Positions 8,801-16,963 of a stretch of 42,766 nucleotides of DNA are shown in pieces; positions within the stretch are counted from its first letter, which is position 1; every line of letters begins with the position of its first letter. Source of the DNA: Polyangium aurulentum (lineage in GTDB: Bacteria > Myxococcota_A > Polyangia > Polyangiales > Polyangiaceae); assembly GCA_945875545.1 (NCBI GenBank), contig CAMCKZ010000020.1, positions 1-42,766 of the forward strand, read 5' to 3'. The position numbers and the translations under genes were made by a program. The notes beneath the pieces were generated by a model that saw only the letters and a list, made by a program, of their open reading frames with translations, did no database searches and had not been told where the DNA came from.

Positions 8801-9721
8801 GTTTCCGGCGAAGCCGAGATCGACGCGCTGTCCCTCGATGCCTCCATGCGCATAGATGCAATCACCAGGCGCAGCGACCTCGAAGACAGGGAAAAAGCGG
8901 CAGTTGTGCGCGTCGACGAGGCCGACAAGGCGCTCCTGGAACATGAGGCCCGGGTGCCCGATGGGGCCCCGCTTGACGTTGCAGGCGAGGGTGCAAGCGA
9001 CCGGGCGACGCGCCTTGCAGACCTCGCGCGGGTGGAACTCGAAGCGGGCCTCGCGGCGGATGCGGCCGTGCGCATCGAGGGGTCGCTCTCGCAAGAAATC
9101 GAGGCCGACGCGGCGACGCGCGACGTGGCCTCCAAGCACGCGGACGCACTGGCATCGGCGGAGGACGACCTGGCCAAATGGGAGGTCATCCACGATCTCA
9201 TTGGCGTCGGCGAGGGGGAACGTTTCACGAAGCTTGTGCAGGTGCTCAACCTGCAGCGCGTCCTCGACCGCGCGAATGAGAATCTTGAGCGATTTATGCC
9301 GCGTTACGCGCTCATGCAGGTGACCCACAAGACCGACGGACCCAAGCTCGATTTCCGCGTTCGCGACCGCGAGCACCAAGACACCACGCGCCCGATCAAG
9401 AGTCTCTCCGGCGGCGAGTCGTTCATCGTTTCGCTTGCCCTCGCGCTCGGCCTTGCCGCGATGCGAACGGGGCGCTTGCGCATCGAGACCCTGCTCATCG
9501 ACGAGGGCTTCGGTGCCCTCGATTTGCGCACCCTCGAAACCGCGATGTGCGCCCTCGCGGCTCTCCAAAACGCCCTCGGTGTGCGCATCGGTCTCATCAG
9601 CCACGTCGAGTACCTGAAAGAGGTGATTCCCGCGCAATTCTTTGTGGAAACGCTGGGCGGAGGCCGCTCGAAGGTCACCTCGCCGGCGGTGCCGATCCTA
9701 GCTCCGCAGACGCCCGCGTGA
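5885..9721 (+). CDS. sbcC: Exonuclease SbcCD subunit C (Rad50-like SMC ATPase)
   Basis: A 1278-residue ATPase. Its features in order are Walker A GVTGAGKST (36-44), a long Ala/Glu-rich coiled coil, a zinc hook CPVC at 626-629, a second coiled coil, the ABC signature LSGGES (1174-1179) and Walker B LLIDEG (catalytic Glu near 1207). This is the Rad50-type layout: the coils fold back at the hook so that the two ATPase halves meet and gate DNA access to SbcD. It is longer than the E. coli protein (about 1050 residues), the extra length lying in the coiled coils. The last 47 bases overlap the 3' end of trpF on the other strand. Confidence 0.95.
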   Translation: MRFHKLTLTNINSLYGTHELDFDAVAGQDGMFLIHGVTGAGKSTVLDGISLALFGLTSRLRSTSAKTLDGSAEGAAEDAVMGVLSRGCGRCQVVLELSLLQDFGDRTFYRASWGVYRSREKADGPFQNVTRVLEERVDGEWKTIVDSDKVGQYTPAFAKMLRGLTFDDFERTTLLAQFKFREFLDSDEARRAAILERMTDGRRFREIGSRAATQRKAAAEGVRDLKVALGTVTVWTAAQRTEKEAALVAACFDTALLREAHSRAAVCHRHVAQSIVLEDTQRRALGARELLKTERTSCETLFAALASDERVRGAREALVVFREACAVGKKAEDSVKLAEADADAASQREGAARALGDEALAALTRAIASREAKLPEVLAAEDAWREASIAERDGADAEEKANGREAAKAAALAACGDAKAALDDSQEAIAKVDDKLGKIPGASELAAAVPKVEALAKAWKDAAKKVQRAGELVAKKGPELHAHEATRQPLADALSGAQQREADARAEEHAANEALARGAGDVPAEDAIRAQEAVIDESIKRVKLLDAIRNALGEIGVDDADARKAQAQVLQGRDALARAQIAHVAAQAASASREADLATRRELVQALDELLGVLAHRGALKADEPCPVCGGEEHPYRKNPHLAPNVEEKKAQRDAARAACVRAEAALRAAVKDMNRALGEEATTRTAVKKDEDTLAAIEVRRAGHVCNLQPLWGAAELGPCASVDDVRAAIGVEEGRGAEAKARMNAVRLAVTRGTSASLAHSEARGKRQGAEAEVRAHGVACEAAMESLRHAEAALREEQAAAARAEAELREVLVPLHASEADAMAGAKLVTSRAAEVVALRNARDGHETERQRAEVAHAAARAKAEESERLATETRDMASEKAGVARDARARAGSLLGGTEPSRVRQLLDGEVNAAREAEANARGTAGKMAVYSAEARSRADERRTQRGNVRDTEAAAREALENEARAANVSGEAEIDALSLDASMRIDAITRRSDLEDREKAAVVRVDEADKALLEHEARVPDGAPLDVAGEGASDRATRLADLARVELEAGLAADAAVRIEGSLSQEIEADAATRDVASKHADALASAEDDLAKWEVIHDLIGVGEGERFTKLVQVLNLQRVLDRANENLERFMPRYALMQVTHKTDGPKLDFRVRDREHQDTTRPIKSLSGGESFIVSLALALGLAAMRTGRLRIETLLIDEGFGALDLRTLETAMCALAALQNALGVRIGLISHVEYLKEVIPAQFFVETLGGGRSKVTSPAVPILAPQTPA

Positions 9722-10346
9722 CCGCATCGATGAATGCAACGACGCGCGCTTGGCACTTTTCGCCGGCGCGCGCGCCATCGATCTCGATCCCGCTCGCGAC
9801 GTCCACGCACCACGGGCGAACGGCGTGAATGGCGGCCGCCACATTGCCCGCATGCAGCCCGCCAGCGAGAGACACGCGCCGCTCCAGCGCGAGGGGTGCC
9901 GCCAGCTCGTAAGACCACGAGACGCCCGTTCCGCCCGTTCGCCCGCCCAAGTCAGGGGGCGCATCGAGCAGAATGTACCCGCCTCCAAATGAGCGCGCCC
10001 GCGTGAGGTCGTCGGGCGTCTTGACCGCGACGGCTTTGTAAGCGTGCGGCAGAAAATATTGAAGAAAATCAGGCGTTTCGTCGCCATGCAACTGCAGGCA
10101 ATGAAGGCCCAATTCGGCCTTGAGGCGCGTCAGATCGTTCACCGCCATGTTCGCGACAACGCCCACCACCAGCGTTCGCGCGCCGACTGCGGCGATGATC
10201 GCCCGCGCCGTGTCTTCGGAAATGCATCGCTTCGTGCCGCTCACAAAGTTGAGACCCAAGGAGTCGGCTCCGAGGTCGACGCACATTTCGGCGTCGTGCA
10301 CCGAGGTGATTCCGCAGAGCTTGGTGCGCACGCGAACAGGCGTCAT
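9675..10346 (-). CDS. trpF: Phosphoribosylanthranilate isomerase
   Basis: A 223-residue TIM-barrel enzyme of tryptophan biosynthesis that converts N-(5-phosphoribosyl)anthranilate to the ribulose derivative. Diagnostic segments are KLCGIT with catalytic Cys11, GLNF, SGTKR, VGVVAN, LQLHGDE, GGTG, LAGGLHAGNV and DVASGIE with the catalytic Asp. Its ATG overlaps the fni stop by four bases, so the two are co-transcribed. No other trp gene is nearby. Its tail overlaps sbcC tail-to-tail by 47 bases. Confidence 0.93.
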   Translation of the reverse strand: MTPVRVRTKLCGITSVHDAEMCVDLGADSLGLNFVSGTKRCISEDTARAIIAAVGARTLVVGVVANMAVNDLTRLKAELGLHCLQLHGDETPDFLQYFLPHAYKAVAVKTPDDLTRARSFGGGYILLDAPPDLGGRTGGTGVSWSYELAAPLALERRVSLAGGLHAGNVAAAIHAVRPWCVDVASGIEIDGARAGEKCQARVVAFIDAVTRASAELGSAPPAR

Positions 10347-11416
10347 CGGCTGCCGTCGCCGCCGTCTTCGAGGTGCATGCGAAGGCCAGGCCCGAGGATG
10401 CGCGGCGCCTGGCGAAGGGCGGCGATCGTGGGCGAAGCCGTGAGAAGCATGATGGCCCGAAGCTCCCTTTCGACGGCATCAAAAAAACGGTGAACGCCTG
10501 CGGCGCCGCCCGCGTCAAGAGCCTTCAAGACGGGCCGAGCAAAGCCCGCCATGTGGGCACCGAGGGCCACGGCGCGCGCCACGTCGCCTCCGCTTTGAAT
10601 TCCCCCTGTCGCGATGACCGTGTCGAATCCGAGACGCGACATGCACGCCACGCTCGCAGCTGTGGGAATTCCCCAGTCCCAGAGCGCATTTCCAAGACCC
10701 GCGCCCTCGTCGTCGCCCGCTTGCTCCGCCCGTTTTGTCTCGACGCCGACCCAAGAAGTACCCCCGGCACCGGAAACGTCGACGTGACGAATGCCTGCAC
10801 TCTGCAGCTTTTGTCCGGTTCGCGACGACAGCCCCGAGCCGGTCTCTTTGGCGATCACCGGACACGGCAACTCCGCCACCAGCGTTCGCAGCGTTTCGAC
10901 ACCGCCAGAAAAAGCGCGGTCACCGCCCGGTTGCACAAGCTCCATGGCGGGATTCAGATGAATGCAAAGTGCATCGACTTCCACCGAGGCAATCGCGGCT
11001 TGGACCTCGTGAACCTTCATGGCCTTGGCCTGCACGAGGCCAAGATTTCCGAAGAGCAGCGCGCTTGGTGCCACGTCGCGAACGCGAAAAGTCGACGCGG
11101 TGTGGGGGCGCAGGAGCATGGCCCGCTGCGACCCAAGACCGAACGCGTAGCCGCGTGATTCGGCGACGGCGGCGAGGGCGCGATTGATGCGCGCGGCCTC
11201 CTCGGTGCCGCCTGTCATTGCGGCGATGAGAATCGGCGCGCGCAGGTTTTTTCCTAGAATACGCACCGAGGTGTCGAGGGTTCGCTCGTCGAGTTCCGGG
11301 AGGGCATCGTGCACGAGGCGCACCTCTTCGAGGAGGGTTGTGACCTGCCGAAACCCGACATCGCCGTGGGTGCACAGAGTGAGGTGGTCGGTCTTTCGGT
11401 GAACAATATCGCTCAT
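10343..11416 (-). CDS. fni: Type 2 isopentenyl-diphosphate isomerase (FMN-dependent)
   Basis: A 357-residue TIM-barrel flavoenzyme that interconverts IPP and DMAPP, the step linking the mevalonate operon to the prenyl synthase. Recognisable segments are RKTDHL at the N-terminus, APILIAAMTGG, GLGSQRAML, the HLNPAMELVQPGG substrate loop, KETGSG, DVSGAGGTSW and ATGGIQSGGDVARA near the FMN phosphate site. The length and motif order fit the family. It lies divergently from the prenyl synthase across a 107-base gap, so both units may share control. Confidence 0.95.
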   Translation of the reverse strand: MSDIVHRKTDHLTLCTHGDVGFRQVTTLLEEVRLVHDALPELDERTLDTSVRILGKNLRAPILIAAMTGGTEEAARINRALAAVAESRGYAFGLGSQRAMLLRPHTASTFRVRDVAPSALLFGNLGLVQAKAMKVHEVQAAIASVEVDALCIHLNPAMELVQPGGDRAFSGGVETLRTLVAELPCPVIAKETGSGLSSRTGQKLQSAGIRHVDVSGAGGTSWVGVETKRAEQAGDDEGAGLGNALWDWGIPTAASVACMSRLGFDTVIATGGIQSGGDVARAVALGAHMAGFARPVLKALDAGGAAGVHRFFDAVERELRAIMLLTASPTIAALRQAPRILGPGLRMHLEDGGDGSR

Positions 11417-11523
11417 GAGATTCTTGCGAGTTTCGCTAGCAGTGATCCGGGGAAAGGCATCATCTTCGAGGCGGCGTGGCCGTGGCGGTTGACGAAATCA
11501 TCGCGAGTCTCTAGCGCGGCCTC
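11417..11523. promoter_or_regulatory. Divergent control region of fni-trpF and the mevalonate operon
   Basis: This 107-base gap must hold the promoters of both units unless they are read from further away. Two related elements sit close to the two start codons: GCGAGTTTCGCTAGC at 11426-11440 and GCGAGTCTCTAGC at 11503-11515. No convincing -35/-10 pair could be fixed; a TTGACG at 11489-11494 lacks a good partner. The assignment rests on gene arrangement. Confidence 0.4.
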
Positions 11524-12663
11524 ATGCCTTCCGACGATGCGATCAAGACGGAGCGAACCGCCTCGCTGGCGGGGGCTTTTTCCAGCGCGGACGAATCGAC
11601 CGCGGCAATCGCATTTCAGGCCCATTTGCGGATGGTGAAAGGGCAGGTCGATGGGGCGCTCGCGACCCGTCTCGACGCGCTTCGCGTGCGCCTTCGCGAG
11701 GTTGGGGGAGCGGACCTCGAGGTCGTCGCAGACGCCATGAAATCCCTGGTAATTCGCGGGGGAAAACGCTTTCGACCGGCGCTGCTTGTGGCGGCTTACG
11801 AGGCGTGCGGAGGCGAGGGCGGCATCGCCGCTACGCTTGGCGGCTGCGAGGCCCTGGAGTTGCTGCAAACGTACCTGCTGATTCACGACGACTGGATGGA
11901 CGGCGACGACCTTCGCCGCGGCGGGCCCACGGTGCATGCGGCCTTGCGCGCGCACTTCCAAGACGCTTTTCGCGGCGACGCCTTTGGTATTCTCGCGGGC
12001 GATATGGCGTCGTCCATGGCGCAAGCGGCGCTCGCGGGCTCGCGGCTGGCCCCGGGCCGCGTTTTGGCCGCGTCCAGGGAATTTGCACAGCTTCAGGTCG
12101 ATGTGGTGCTTGGGCAAATGCTTGACATGCAAGGCGCCGCGTCGACCGACGCGCAGATGGATCGCCTCCACGAGCTCAAGACCGGCAGTTACACCGTGCG
12201 CGGGCCGCTTCTCATGGGCGCGGCATTGGCCGCTGCAAGCCCCGCCGCGCGAGCCTCGCTCGAGAGGTTCGCCCGGCCCGTGGGCCTCGCGTTTCAGGTG
12301 CGCGACGACCTCCTTGGAACCTTCGGAGACTCAGCAAAAACAGGCAAATCCGACGTTTGCGATCTTCGCCGAGGCAAGCGCACCGCGCTACTCGTCGAGG
12401 CGGAAAAAGATCCCGCGAGCGCTCCCTATTTGAACGGCGTCGTGGGCGTCGCGCAGGCCTCGGAGGGCGACCTCGCAGCTCTTCGAAATTGGCTCACAGA
12501 GAGCGGTGTTCGCGCCCGCGTGGAGGCCCGCCTTTCATCCCTCCTCGGCGAGGCCCGCCAAGCCCTCGACGACGCCCCGCCCAGCGAGTTCACGGCGCTC
12601 ACGTCGCAGGGCCGGCTCGTCTTGCTTGGGGCCGTTGAAGCCCTTGGCTACCGCGAACAATGA
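11524..12663 (+). CDS. Polyprenyl diphosphate synthase, probable geranylgeranyl diphosphate synthase
   Basis: A 379-residue all-helical trans-prenyltransferase that condenses IPP with allylic diphosphates. It has GGKRFRP near residue 80, the first Asp-rich motif DDWMD at 122-126 followed by RRGGPTVH, and the second Asp-rich motif as DDLLGTFGD starting near 261. The second motif has Gly where the classical DDxxD has its third Asp, as in many bacterial homologues. The first motif has no two-residue insertion and an aromatic Tyr117 five residues upstream; by the known chain-length rule for archaeal-type enzymes this points to a C20 product, but that is inference. It heads the mevalonate operon and overlaps the next gene by four bases. 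Confidence 0.9.
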   Translation: MPSDDAIKTERTASLAGAFSSADESTAAIAFQAHLRMVKGQVDGALATRLDALRVRLREVGGADLEVVADAMKSLVIRGGKRFRPALLVAAYEACGGEGGIAATLGGCEALELLQTYLLIHDDWMDGDDLRRGGPTVHAALRAHFQDAFRGDAFGILAGDMASSMAQAALAGSRLAPGRVLAASREFAQLQVDVVLGQMLDMQGAASTDAQMDRLHELKTGSYTVRGPLLMGAALAAASPAARASLERFARPVGLAFQVRDDLLGTFGDSAKTGKSDVCDLRRGKRTALLVEAEKDPASAPYLNGVVGVAQASEGDLAALRNWLTESGVRARVEARLSSLLGEARQALDDAPPSEFTALTSQGRLVLLGAVEALGYREQ

Positions 12664-13664
12664 GGGCACGAAGAAACGCGATGAGCTCACCCTCCAGCAC
12701 CGAACAGAATCACGCGTCTGCGGGCGGGAAGGTCATTCTTCTCGGGGAACACGCGGTTGTTTACGGGATTCCAGCCCTTGTGCTCGGCGTTTCTCGCGGC
12801 GTGACCGCGCGCCTGCTGGCCGATACATGCACGATGCACGTGCTGCGTATCGAGGGATGGGGCGTCGATGTGGCGACTGGCGACTGCACCACAACAGACC
12901 TGGGGCGAGCGTTCGGGGCCCTTGTGGGGGCATCTGGGGTCCGCGTAGGGGCATCCCCGCGGGTGGTCGAGGTTCACGTTGACCTCCCACCGGGCGGAGG
13001 CCTCGGATGTTCCGCGGCCATCGGCGTTGCGGTGGCGCGTGCCCTCGACGGGGCAGCCTCTCAGGCTGACGTGATGGACCGGGCGATGGCTTGGGAGCGC
13101 ATTTTTCACGGAAATCCCTCAGGAATCGACGTATGGGCTGCGGCTCACGGGGGCATTTTTAGCTTCACTCGCGGCGTGGGAGCGACGCCTCTCGCGCCAC
13201 CATGCACCTTGCATTTGGCCATTGGTTCAACGGGCCGTGCGTCGGGCACCAAGGTCATGGTCGAGAGGGTTCGGGCTCTCAAGCAAGAGGCACCCGAACG
13301 GGTCAACGCCATCTTCGAAGGCATTTCAGGACTTGTGCAGAATGCAACTCACGCTATTTTATGCGGCGACGTTTCCGGTCTTGGTGCCCACATGAATGCG
13401 AATCACGAACACTTGATTAACCTGGGCGTTTCCACACCAGAACTCGACTTCGTCGTGGGCTTGGCGCGAGGCGCGGGCGCTCTCGGGGCAAAACTCACGG
13501 GCGCTGGCGGCGGCGGCTGCGTGGCGGCGTTGGCCGAAAGTGCCGAGCACGCGGAGGCCATTGTGCGCCGCTGGAATCTCGCGGGCGTTGACGGCTGGAC
13601 GACCACGAGTGCCCAGGCACAAGTCGAAATGCCCCCTCGCGGAGCATGGCCGGTCCACCCATGA
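12660..13664 (+). CDS. mvk: Mevalonate kinase
   Basis: A 334-residue GHMP kinase that phosphorylates mevalonate. Motifs are GKVILLGEHAVVYG near the N-terminus, the nucleotide loop PPGGGLGCSAAIG, NPSGIDVW and the C-terminal KLTGAGGGGCV. ATG 12660 overlaps the preceding stop as ATGA, matching the other junctions in this operon; an alternative ATG lies at 12681. Order and overlaps indicate a single transcript with the flanking pathway genes. Confidence 0.93.
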   Translation: MRARRNAMSSPSSTEQNHASAGGKVILLGEHAVVYGIPALVLGVSRGVTARLLADTCTMHVLRIEGWGVDVATGDCTTTDLGRAFGALVGASGVRVGASPRVVEVHVDLPPGGGLGCSAAIGVAVARALDGAASQADVMDRAMAWERIFHGNPSGIDVWAAAHGGIFSFTRGVGATPLAPPCTLHLAIGSTGRASGTKVMVERVRALKQEAPERVNAIFEGISGLVQNATHAILCGDVSGLGAHMNANHEHLINLGVSTPELDFVVGLARGAGALGAKLTGAGGGGCVAALAESAEHAEAIVRRWNLAGVDGWTTTSAQAQVEMPPRGAWPVHP

Positions 13665-14662
13665 CGACCCTCACCGCCACGGCCGTCGCTCACCCGAATA
13701 TTGCTCTCGCGAAGTACTGGGGCAAGCGGGTGGGGCCGGGGAATTACCCAGCAGTTCCAAGTCTTTCCGTGACCCTTGATGGCATGGCGTCGCGCACGAC
13801 TTTGCGGTTCGACGAGCGCCTCCGGGAAGACCGTTTCGTCTTGGGCAACGAGCTTGTGCAGGGTCGCCCGCTGGACCGGATTACGAGCCTCGTCGACGAA
13901 GTGCGCGCCGCTGCCGAAATCACGGCGCGGGTTAGCGTCGTGTCGGCGAACGATTTTCCCACCGCAAGCGGGCTTGCTTCGAGCGCTTCGGGGTTCGCGG
14001 CGTTGGCGTTGGCAGCCGTCTCGGCGGCGGGCCTCGCGTGGTCATCTGAGCAAATAAGCAACCTTGCGCGTCGCGGGTCGGCGAGTGCAGGTCGCAGTAT
14101 TTTTGGCGGCTACGTTCGCTTGCCCGCAGGTCCCATCGGCACCGATGGCTCCATTCCGCTTGCGGCGCAGCCCGTCGCGCCCGCCGATGCCTTGCCCATA
14201 AAAGTTGTCGTGTGCGTCACCCACGCGGGGCCGAAGTCCGTGTCGAGCACCGACGGCATGCTGCGCACCATGGAAAAAAGCCCGTATTACGAAAGATGGC
14301 TATCGTATGCGTGCGAGAATGAGGCGGAGCTTTACCAAGCACTTTTGCAGGGAAATCTACGGTCGGTCGGCGCATTGGCCGAGGCGAGTGCTCTCGCTAT
14401 GCATGCCTCGGCGCTCGCGTGCGGCGTGTCTTATTTCAACGGTGCCACCTTGGAGTTGTGGAAAGAAGTGCGGCTGCTTCGTGAGGCGGGTCTCGCGGTG
14501 TGGGGCACCGTCGATGCGGGCCCGCACATGAAAGTGCTCGTTCGCACGGACCAAGAAACGATCGTGGTTCCGCGCCTTCGCGCCGTGGCGGGCGTCGTGC
14601 GCGTCATCGTCACGACTCCGGGCGGGCAGCCCACAGTGAAGCGGGTTGAGGAGTCGACATGA
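13661..14662 (+). CDS. mvaD: Diphosphomevalonate decarboxylase
   Basis: A 333-residue GHMP-fold enzyme performing the ATP-dependent decarboxylation that yields IPP. Diagnostic segments are HPNIALAKYWGKR, PSLSVTLDG, TASGLASSASGFAALA and RRGSASAGRSIFGG, with DAGPHMKVLV near the C-terminus. The start at 13661 gives the operon's usual ATGA overlap with mvk; the frame is open to another ATG at 13646. A phosphomevalonate decarboxylase role is less likely because a phosphomevalonate kinase gene follows directly. Confidence 0.93.
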   Translation: MTTLTATAVAHPNIALAKYWGKRVGPGNYPAVPSLSVTLDGMASRTTLRFDERLREDRFVLGNELVQGRPLDRITSLVDEVRAAAEITARVSVVSANDFPTASGLASSASGFAALALAAVSAAGLAWSSEQISNLARRGSASAGRSIFGGYVRLPAGPIGTDGSIPLAAQPVAPADALPIKVVVCVTHAGPKSVSSTDGMLRTMEKSPYYERWLSYACENEAELYQALLQGNLRSVGALAEASALAMHASALACGVSYFNGATLELWKEVRLLREAGLAVWGTVDAGPHMKVLVRTDQETIVVPRLRAVAGVVRVIVTTPGGQPTVKRVEEST

Positions 14663-15579
14663 AGGTCTTAGCACCTGGAAAATTGCTGCTATCTGGCGCC
14701 TATGTGGTGCTCGATGGTGCCCCCGCCACGGTCTTGTCCGTGGGCCGCTACGCGAAGGCGAATGCCCTCGTTCGCGAGGTGCCTCGGGCGGCCGAACTGA
14801 TGAAGGCCTATGGTCAGAAGCGAGCGCCAAGCCTTGACCTGAGCGACCTCACCGACGAGGGACGCAAACTTGGTTTGGGGTCGAGCGCGGCGGGGCTCGT
14901 GGCGGCCCTGGCTGCCGACGCGTACGAAGACGGCGTCGATATTGAAGACCGTGTATTCCGCAAGCAACTTTTCGAAAAGGCATTTGCGCTTCACCGCGAG
15001 GTTCAGGGCGGCGGCAGCGGATTCGACGTGGCGGCGGCGGTGTGGGGCGGGTTTTTTCGCTACGAACTCTACGCGGCGGGCAAGGCGCGCGTCACCGATT
15101 TGCTGTGGCCCTCGGGTCTTCAGCTTGAGCTTTTTTCTACGCAAACGAGCGCGCGAACGAGCGAATTCATCGCCGAGATCAACGCCTTTCGCGGCGCTCA
15201 ACCCGAGGTCGCCGGCCCCATGTTTGCGGCTCTTCGCCAGGCCGCTATTCGCGCCTCCGTGGCGTTTGCGGCGGGTAGCATTCAAGATGTGCTGCCCGCC
15301 TTGACGGCCTCTCGCGAGATTCTGGGCGCCATCGGAGAAACGGCCCACGTGCCCGTCGTGCTTCCGCAGGTGCAACGCCTCGGTGTGTTGGCGGCCAGCG
15401 AAGACGCTGTCTTTTACCCTTCCGGCGCGGGTGGCGGCGACGTGTGTGTGCGTCTCGGCGTCGAGCGAGCCTCGGCGCAGTTTCTGCGAGCGGTTGCGGC
15501 CGAGGGGCTAATGCCCCTAAAGGTCATGGCAGATTCCCGCGGCGTTCACGCGGTGGCAGCCGAAGACTCGGAAGACTAA
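14659..15579 (+). CDS. Phosphomevalonate kinase (GHMP type)
   Basis: A 306-residue GHMP kinase predicted to make diphosphomevalonate. It has APGKLLLSGAYVVLDG at the N-terminus, the ATP loop KLGLGSSAAGLVA, GGGSGFDVAAAVWGG, and PSGAGGGDVCVRLG near the C-terminus. It is shorter than the yeast enzyme, as is usual for bacterial forms. Assignment to this step rests on the motifs plus position between mvaD (4-bp overlap) and HMG-CoA reductase, since the other pathway kinase is already accounted for. Confidence 0.87.
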   Translation: MKVLAPGKLLLSGAYVVLDGAPATVLSVGRYAKANALVREVPRAAELMKAYGQKRAPSLDLSDLTDEGRKLGLGSSAAGLVAALAADAYEDGVDIEDRVFRKQLFEKAFALHREVQGGGSGFDVAAAVWGGFFRYELYAAGKARVTDLLWPSGLQLELFSTQTSARTSEFIAEINAFRGAQPEVAGPMFAALRQAAIRASVAFAAGSIQDVLPALTASREILGAIGETAHVPVVLPQVQRLGVLAASEDAVFYPSGAGGGDVCVRLGVERASAQFLRAVAAEGLMPLKVMADSRGVHAVAAEDSED

Positions 15580-15582
15580 TTC

Positions 15583-16929
15583 ATGGCCCGCACCTCACGA
15601 TTTCCTGGGTTCTACAAAATTACCGTGGCCGAGCGTCGCTCGCTCGTGAGCGAATCCACGGGTCTTTCTTCGTCGCAAATGGCCCACGCCTTCGACGCCG
15701 GCGGGCTAAATCCCGAAGCCGCCGACAAATTTGTCGAGAACGTGTTGGGCGTTTACGCGCTGCCCTTGGGTGTGGCGCTTAACGTGCGTGTCAATGGTCA
15801 CGATCACGTCGTGCCCATGGTCGTCGAAGAGCCCAGCGTGGTGGCCGCCGCTTCGAACGCCGCAAAGATGGTGCGGTCCGGCGGAGGGTTTCAGGTCGAG
15901 GTCGACGAGCCCATCATGACAAGCCAGGTTCAGCTGATCGAGGTTGAAGACCTTGCCGGCGGGCCTCAGGCTATCTTGTCAAGAAAAATCGACCTGATAG
16001 CCCGGGCGAACAGGTCAATTCCAGGACTTGTGCGGCGCGGCGGCGGCGTGCGCGACATCGAGGTGCGCCGCATCGGAACCCCGGAAGACCGCATGCTGGT
16101 CGTCCATTTTTTGATCGATTGCCGCGACGCGATGGGTGCCAATTTGGCGAACTCCGTCGCGGAAGCCATGAGCGACGAACTGGCGCGCCTTGTGCGCGGC
16201 CGCGCGGGTCTTCGCATTCTTACAAACCTCAGCGACCGGCGCTGCGTCCGCGTCACGTGCCGCGTGCCGATCGATGTCCTTCAGACCGAGAGCATGAGCG
16301 GGGCCGAGGTCGCCGACGGCATCGTGAACGCCAGCCGATTTGCTGAGCTTGATCCGTATCGCGCGGCCACCCACAACAAGGGAATCATGAACGGCGTCGA
16401 TGCGGTCGTCATCGCCACGGGCAACGATTGGCGAGCCGTGGAGGCCGGTGCACACGCGTTTGCTGCCCGCGACGGGGTCTACAAGCCCCTGGCCACATGG
16501 CGCCGCGACGGTGCCGTGCTGGTCGGAAAACTCGAAATGCCGATGGCTCTCGGTACCGTGGGCGGCACGTTGCGCGTGCACCCTGCGGCGCGTTTGGCCC
16601 TGGAAATGCTGGCGATATCCCACGCCGGCGAACTGGCCGCCATCGCCGCGAGCGTTGGTCTTGCGTCGAACCTCGCGGCGGTTCGGGCCTTGGCCTCCGA
16701 CGGCATTCAGCGTGGCCACATGGCCCTTCACGCGCGCAGCGTGGCGGTGGCGGCGGGCGCCGAAGGCCACGACGTGGAGCGTGTTGCCGCGTGCATCGTC
16801 GAGGCTCGCGACATCACCCTTGAGGCCGCAAAGCGCGCGCTTGAATGCCTGCGCCGAGCCTCCGCGAACGCGGGCGGCGCGGCGGAGTTCGATGAATTGA
16901 GTCTTCAAGACCCGACGGACGAAGCCTGA
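15583..16929 (+). CDS. mvaA: Hydroxymethylglutaryl-CoA reductase, class II
   Basis: A 448-residue soluble reductase without membrane segments, of the class II type first known from Pseudomonas mevalonii. The catalytic set is visible: Glu83 in MVVEEPSVVAA, the Lys in HNKGIMNG, the Asp in DAMGANLANSV and the late His in GHMALHARSVA. Class II enzymes are often degradative and NADH-linked, but placement within a complete IPP-forming operon argues for a biosynthetic role here. It starts three bases after the phosphomevalonate kinase stop. Confidence 0.95.
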   Translation: MARTSRFPGFYKITVAERRSLVSESTGLSSSQMAHAFDAGGLNPEAADKFVENVLGVYALPLGVALNVRVNGHDHVVPMVVEEPSVVAAASNAAKMVRSGGGFQVEVDEPIMTSQVQLIEVEDLAGGPQAILSRKIDLIARANRSIPGLVRRGGGVRDIEVRRIGTPEDRMLVVHFLIDCRDAMGANLANSVAEAMSDELARLVRGRAGLRILTNLSDRRCVRVTCRVPIDVLQTESMSGAEVADGIVNASRFAELDPYRAATHNKGIMNGVDAVVIATGNDWRAVEAGAHAFAARDGVYKPLATWRRDGAVLVGKLEMPMALGTVGGTLRVHPAARLALEMLAISHAGELAAIAASVGLASNLAAVRALASDGIQRGHMALHARSVAVAAGAEGHDVERVAACIVEARDITLEAAKRALECLRRASANAGGAAEFDELSLQDPTDEA

Positions 16930-16940
16930 CGGCGGGAGCA

Positions 16941-16963
16941 ACTTCGTTTATAGAAAACGAAGT
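16941..16963. promoter_or_regulatory. Perfect 9-bp inverted repeat over the kinase-receiver start
   Basis: ACTTCGTTT at 16941-16949 and AAACGAAGT at 16955-16963 are exact reverse complements separated by five bases. The right arm runs into the GTG start codon (16962-16964) of the histidine kinase gene, 12 bases after the HMG-CoA reductase stop. It could be an operator for a dimeric regulator or an RNA hairpin that hides the start codon. It lacks a U-run on either side, so it is not a standard terminator. Confidence 0.7.

Noticed and set aside
11489-11517. TTGACG-based promoter for the mevalonate operon
   Set aside because: No acceptable -10 at 16-18 base spacing.
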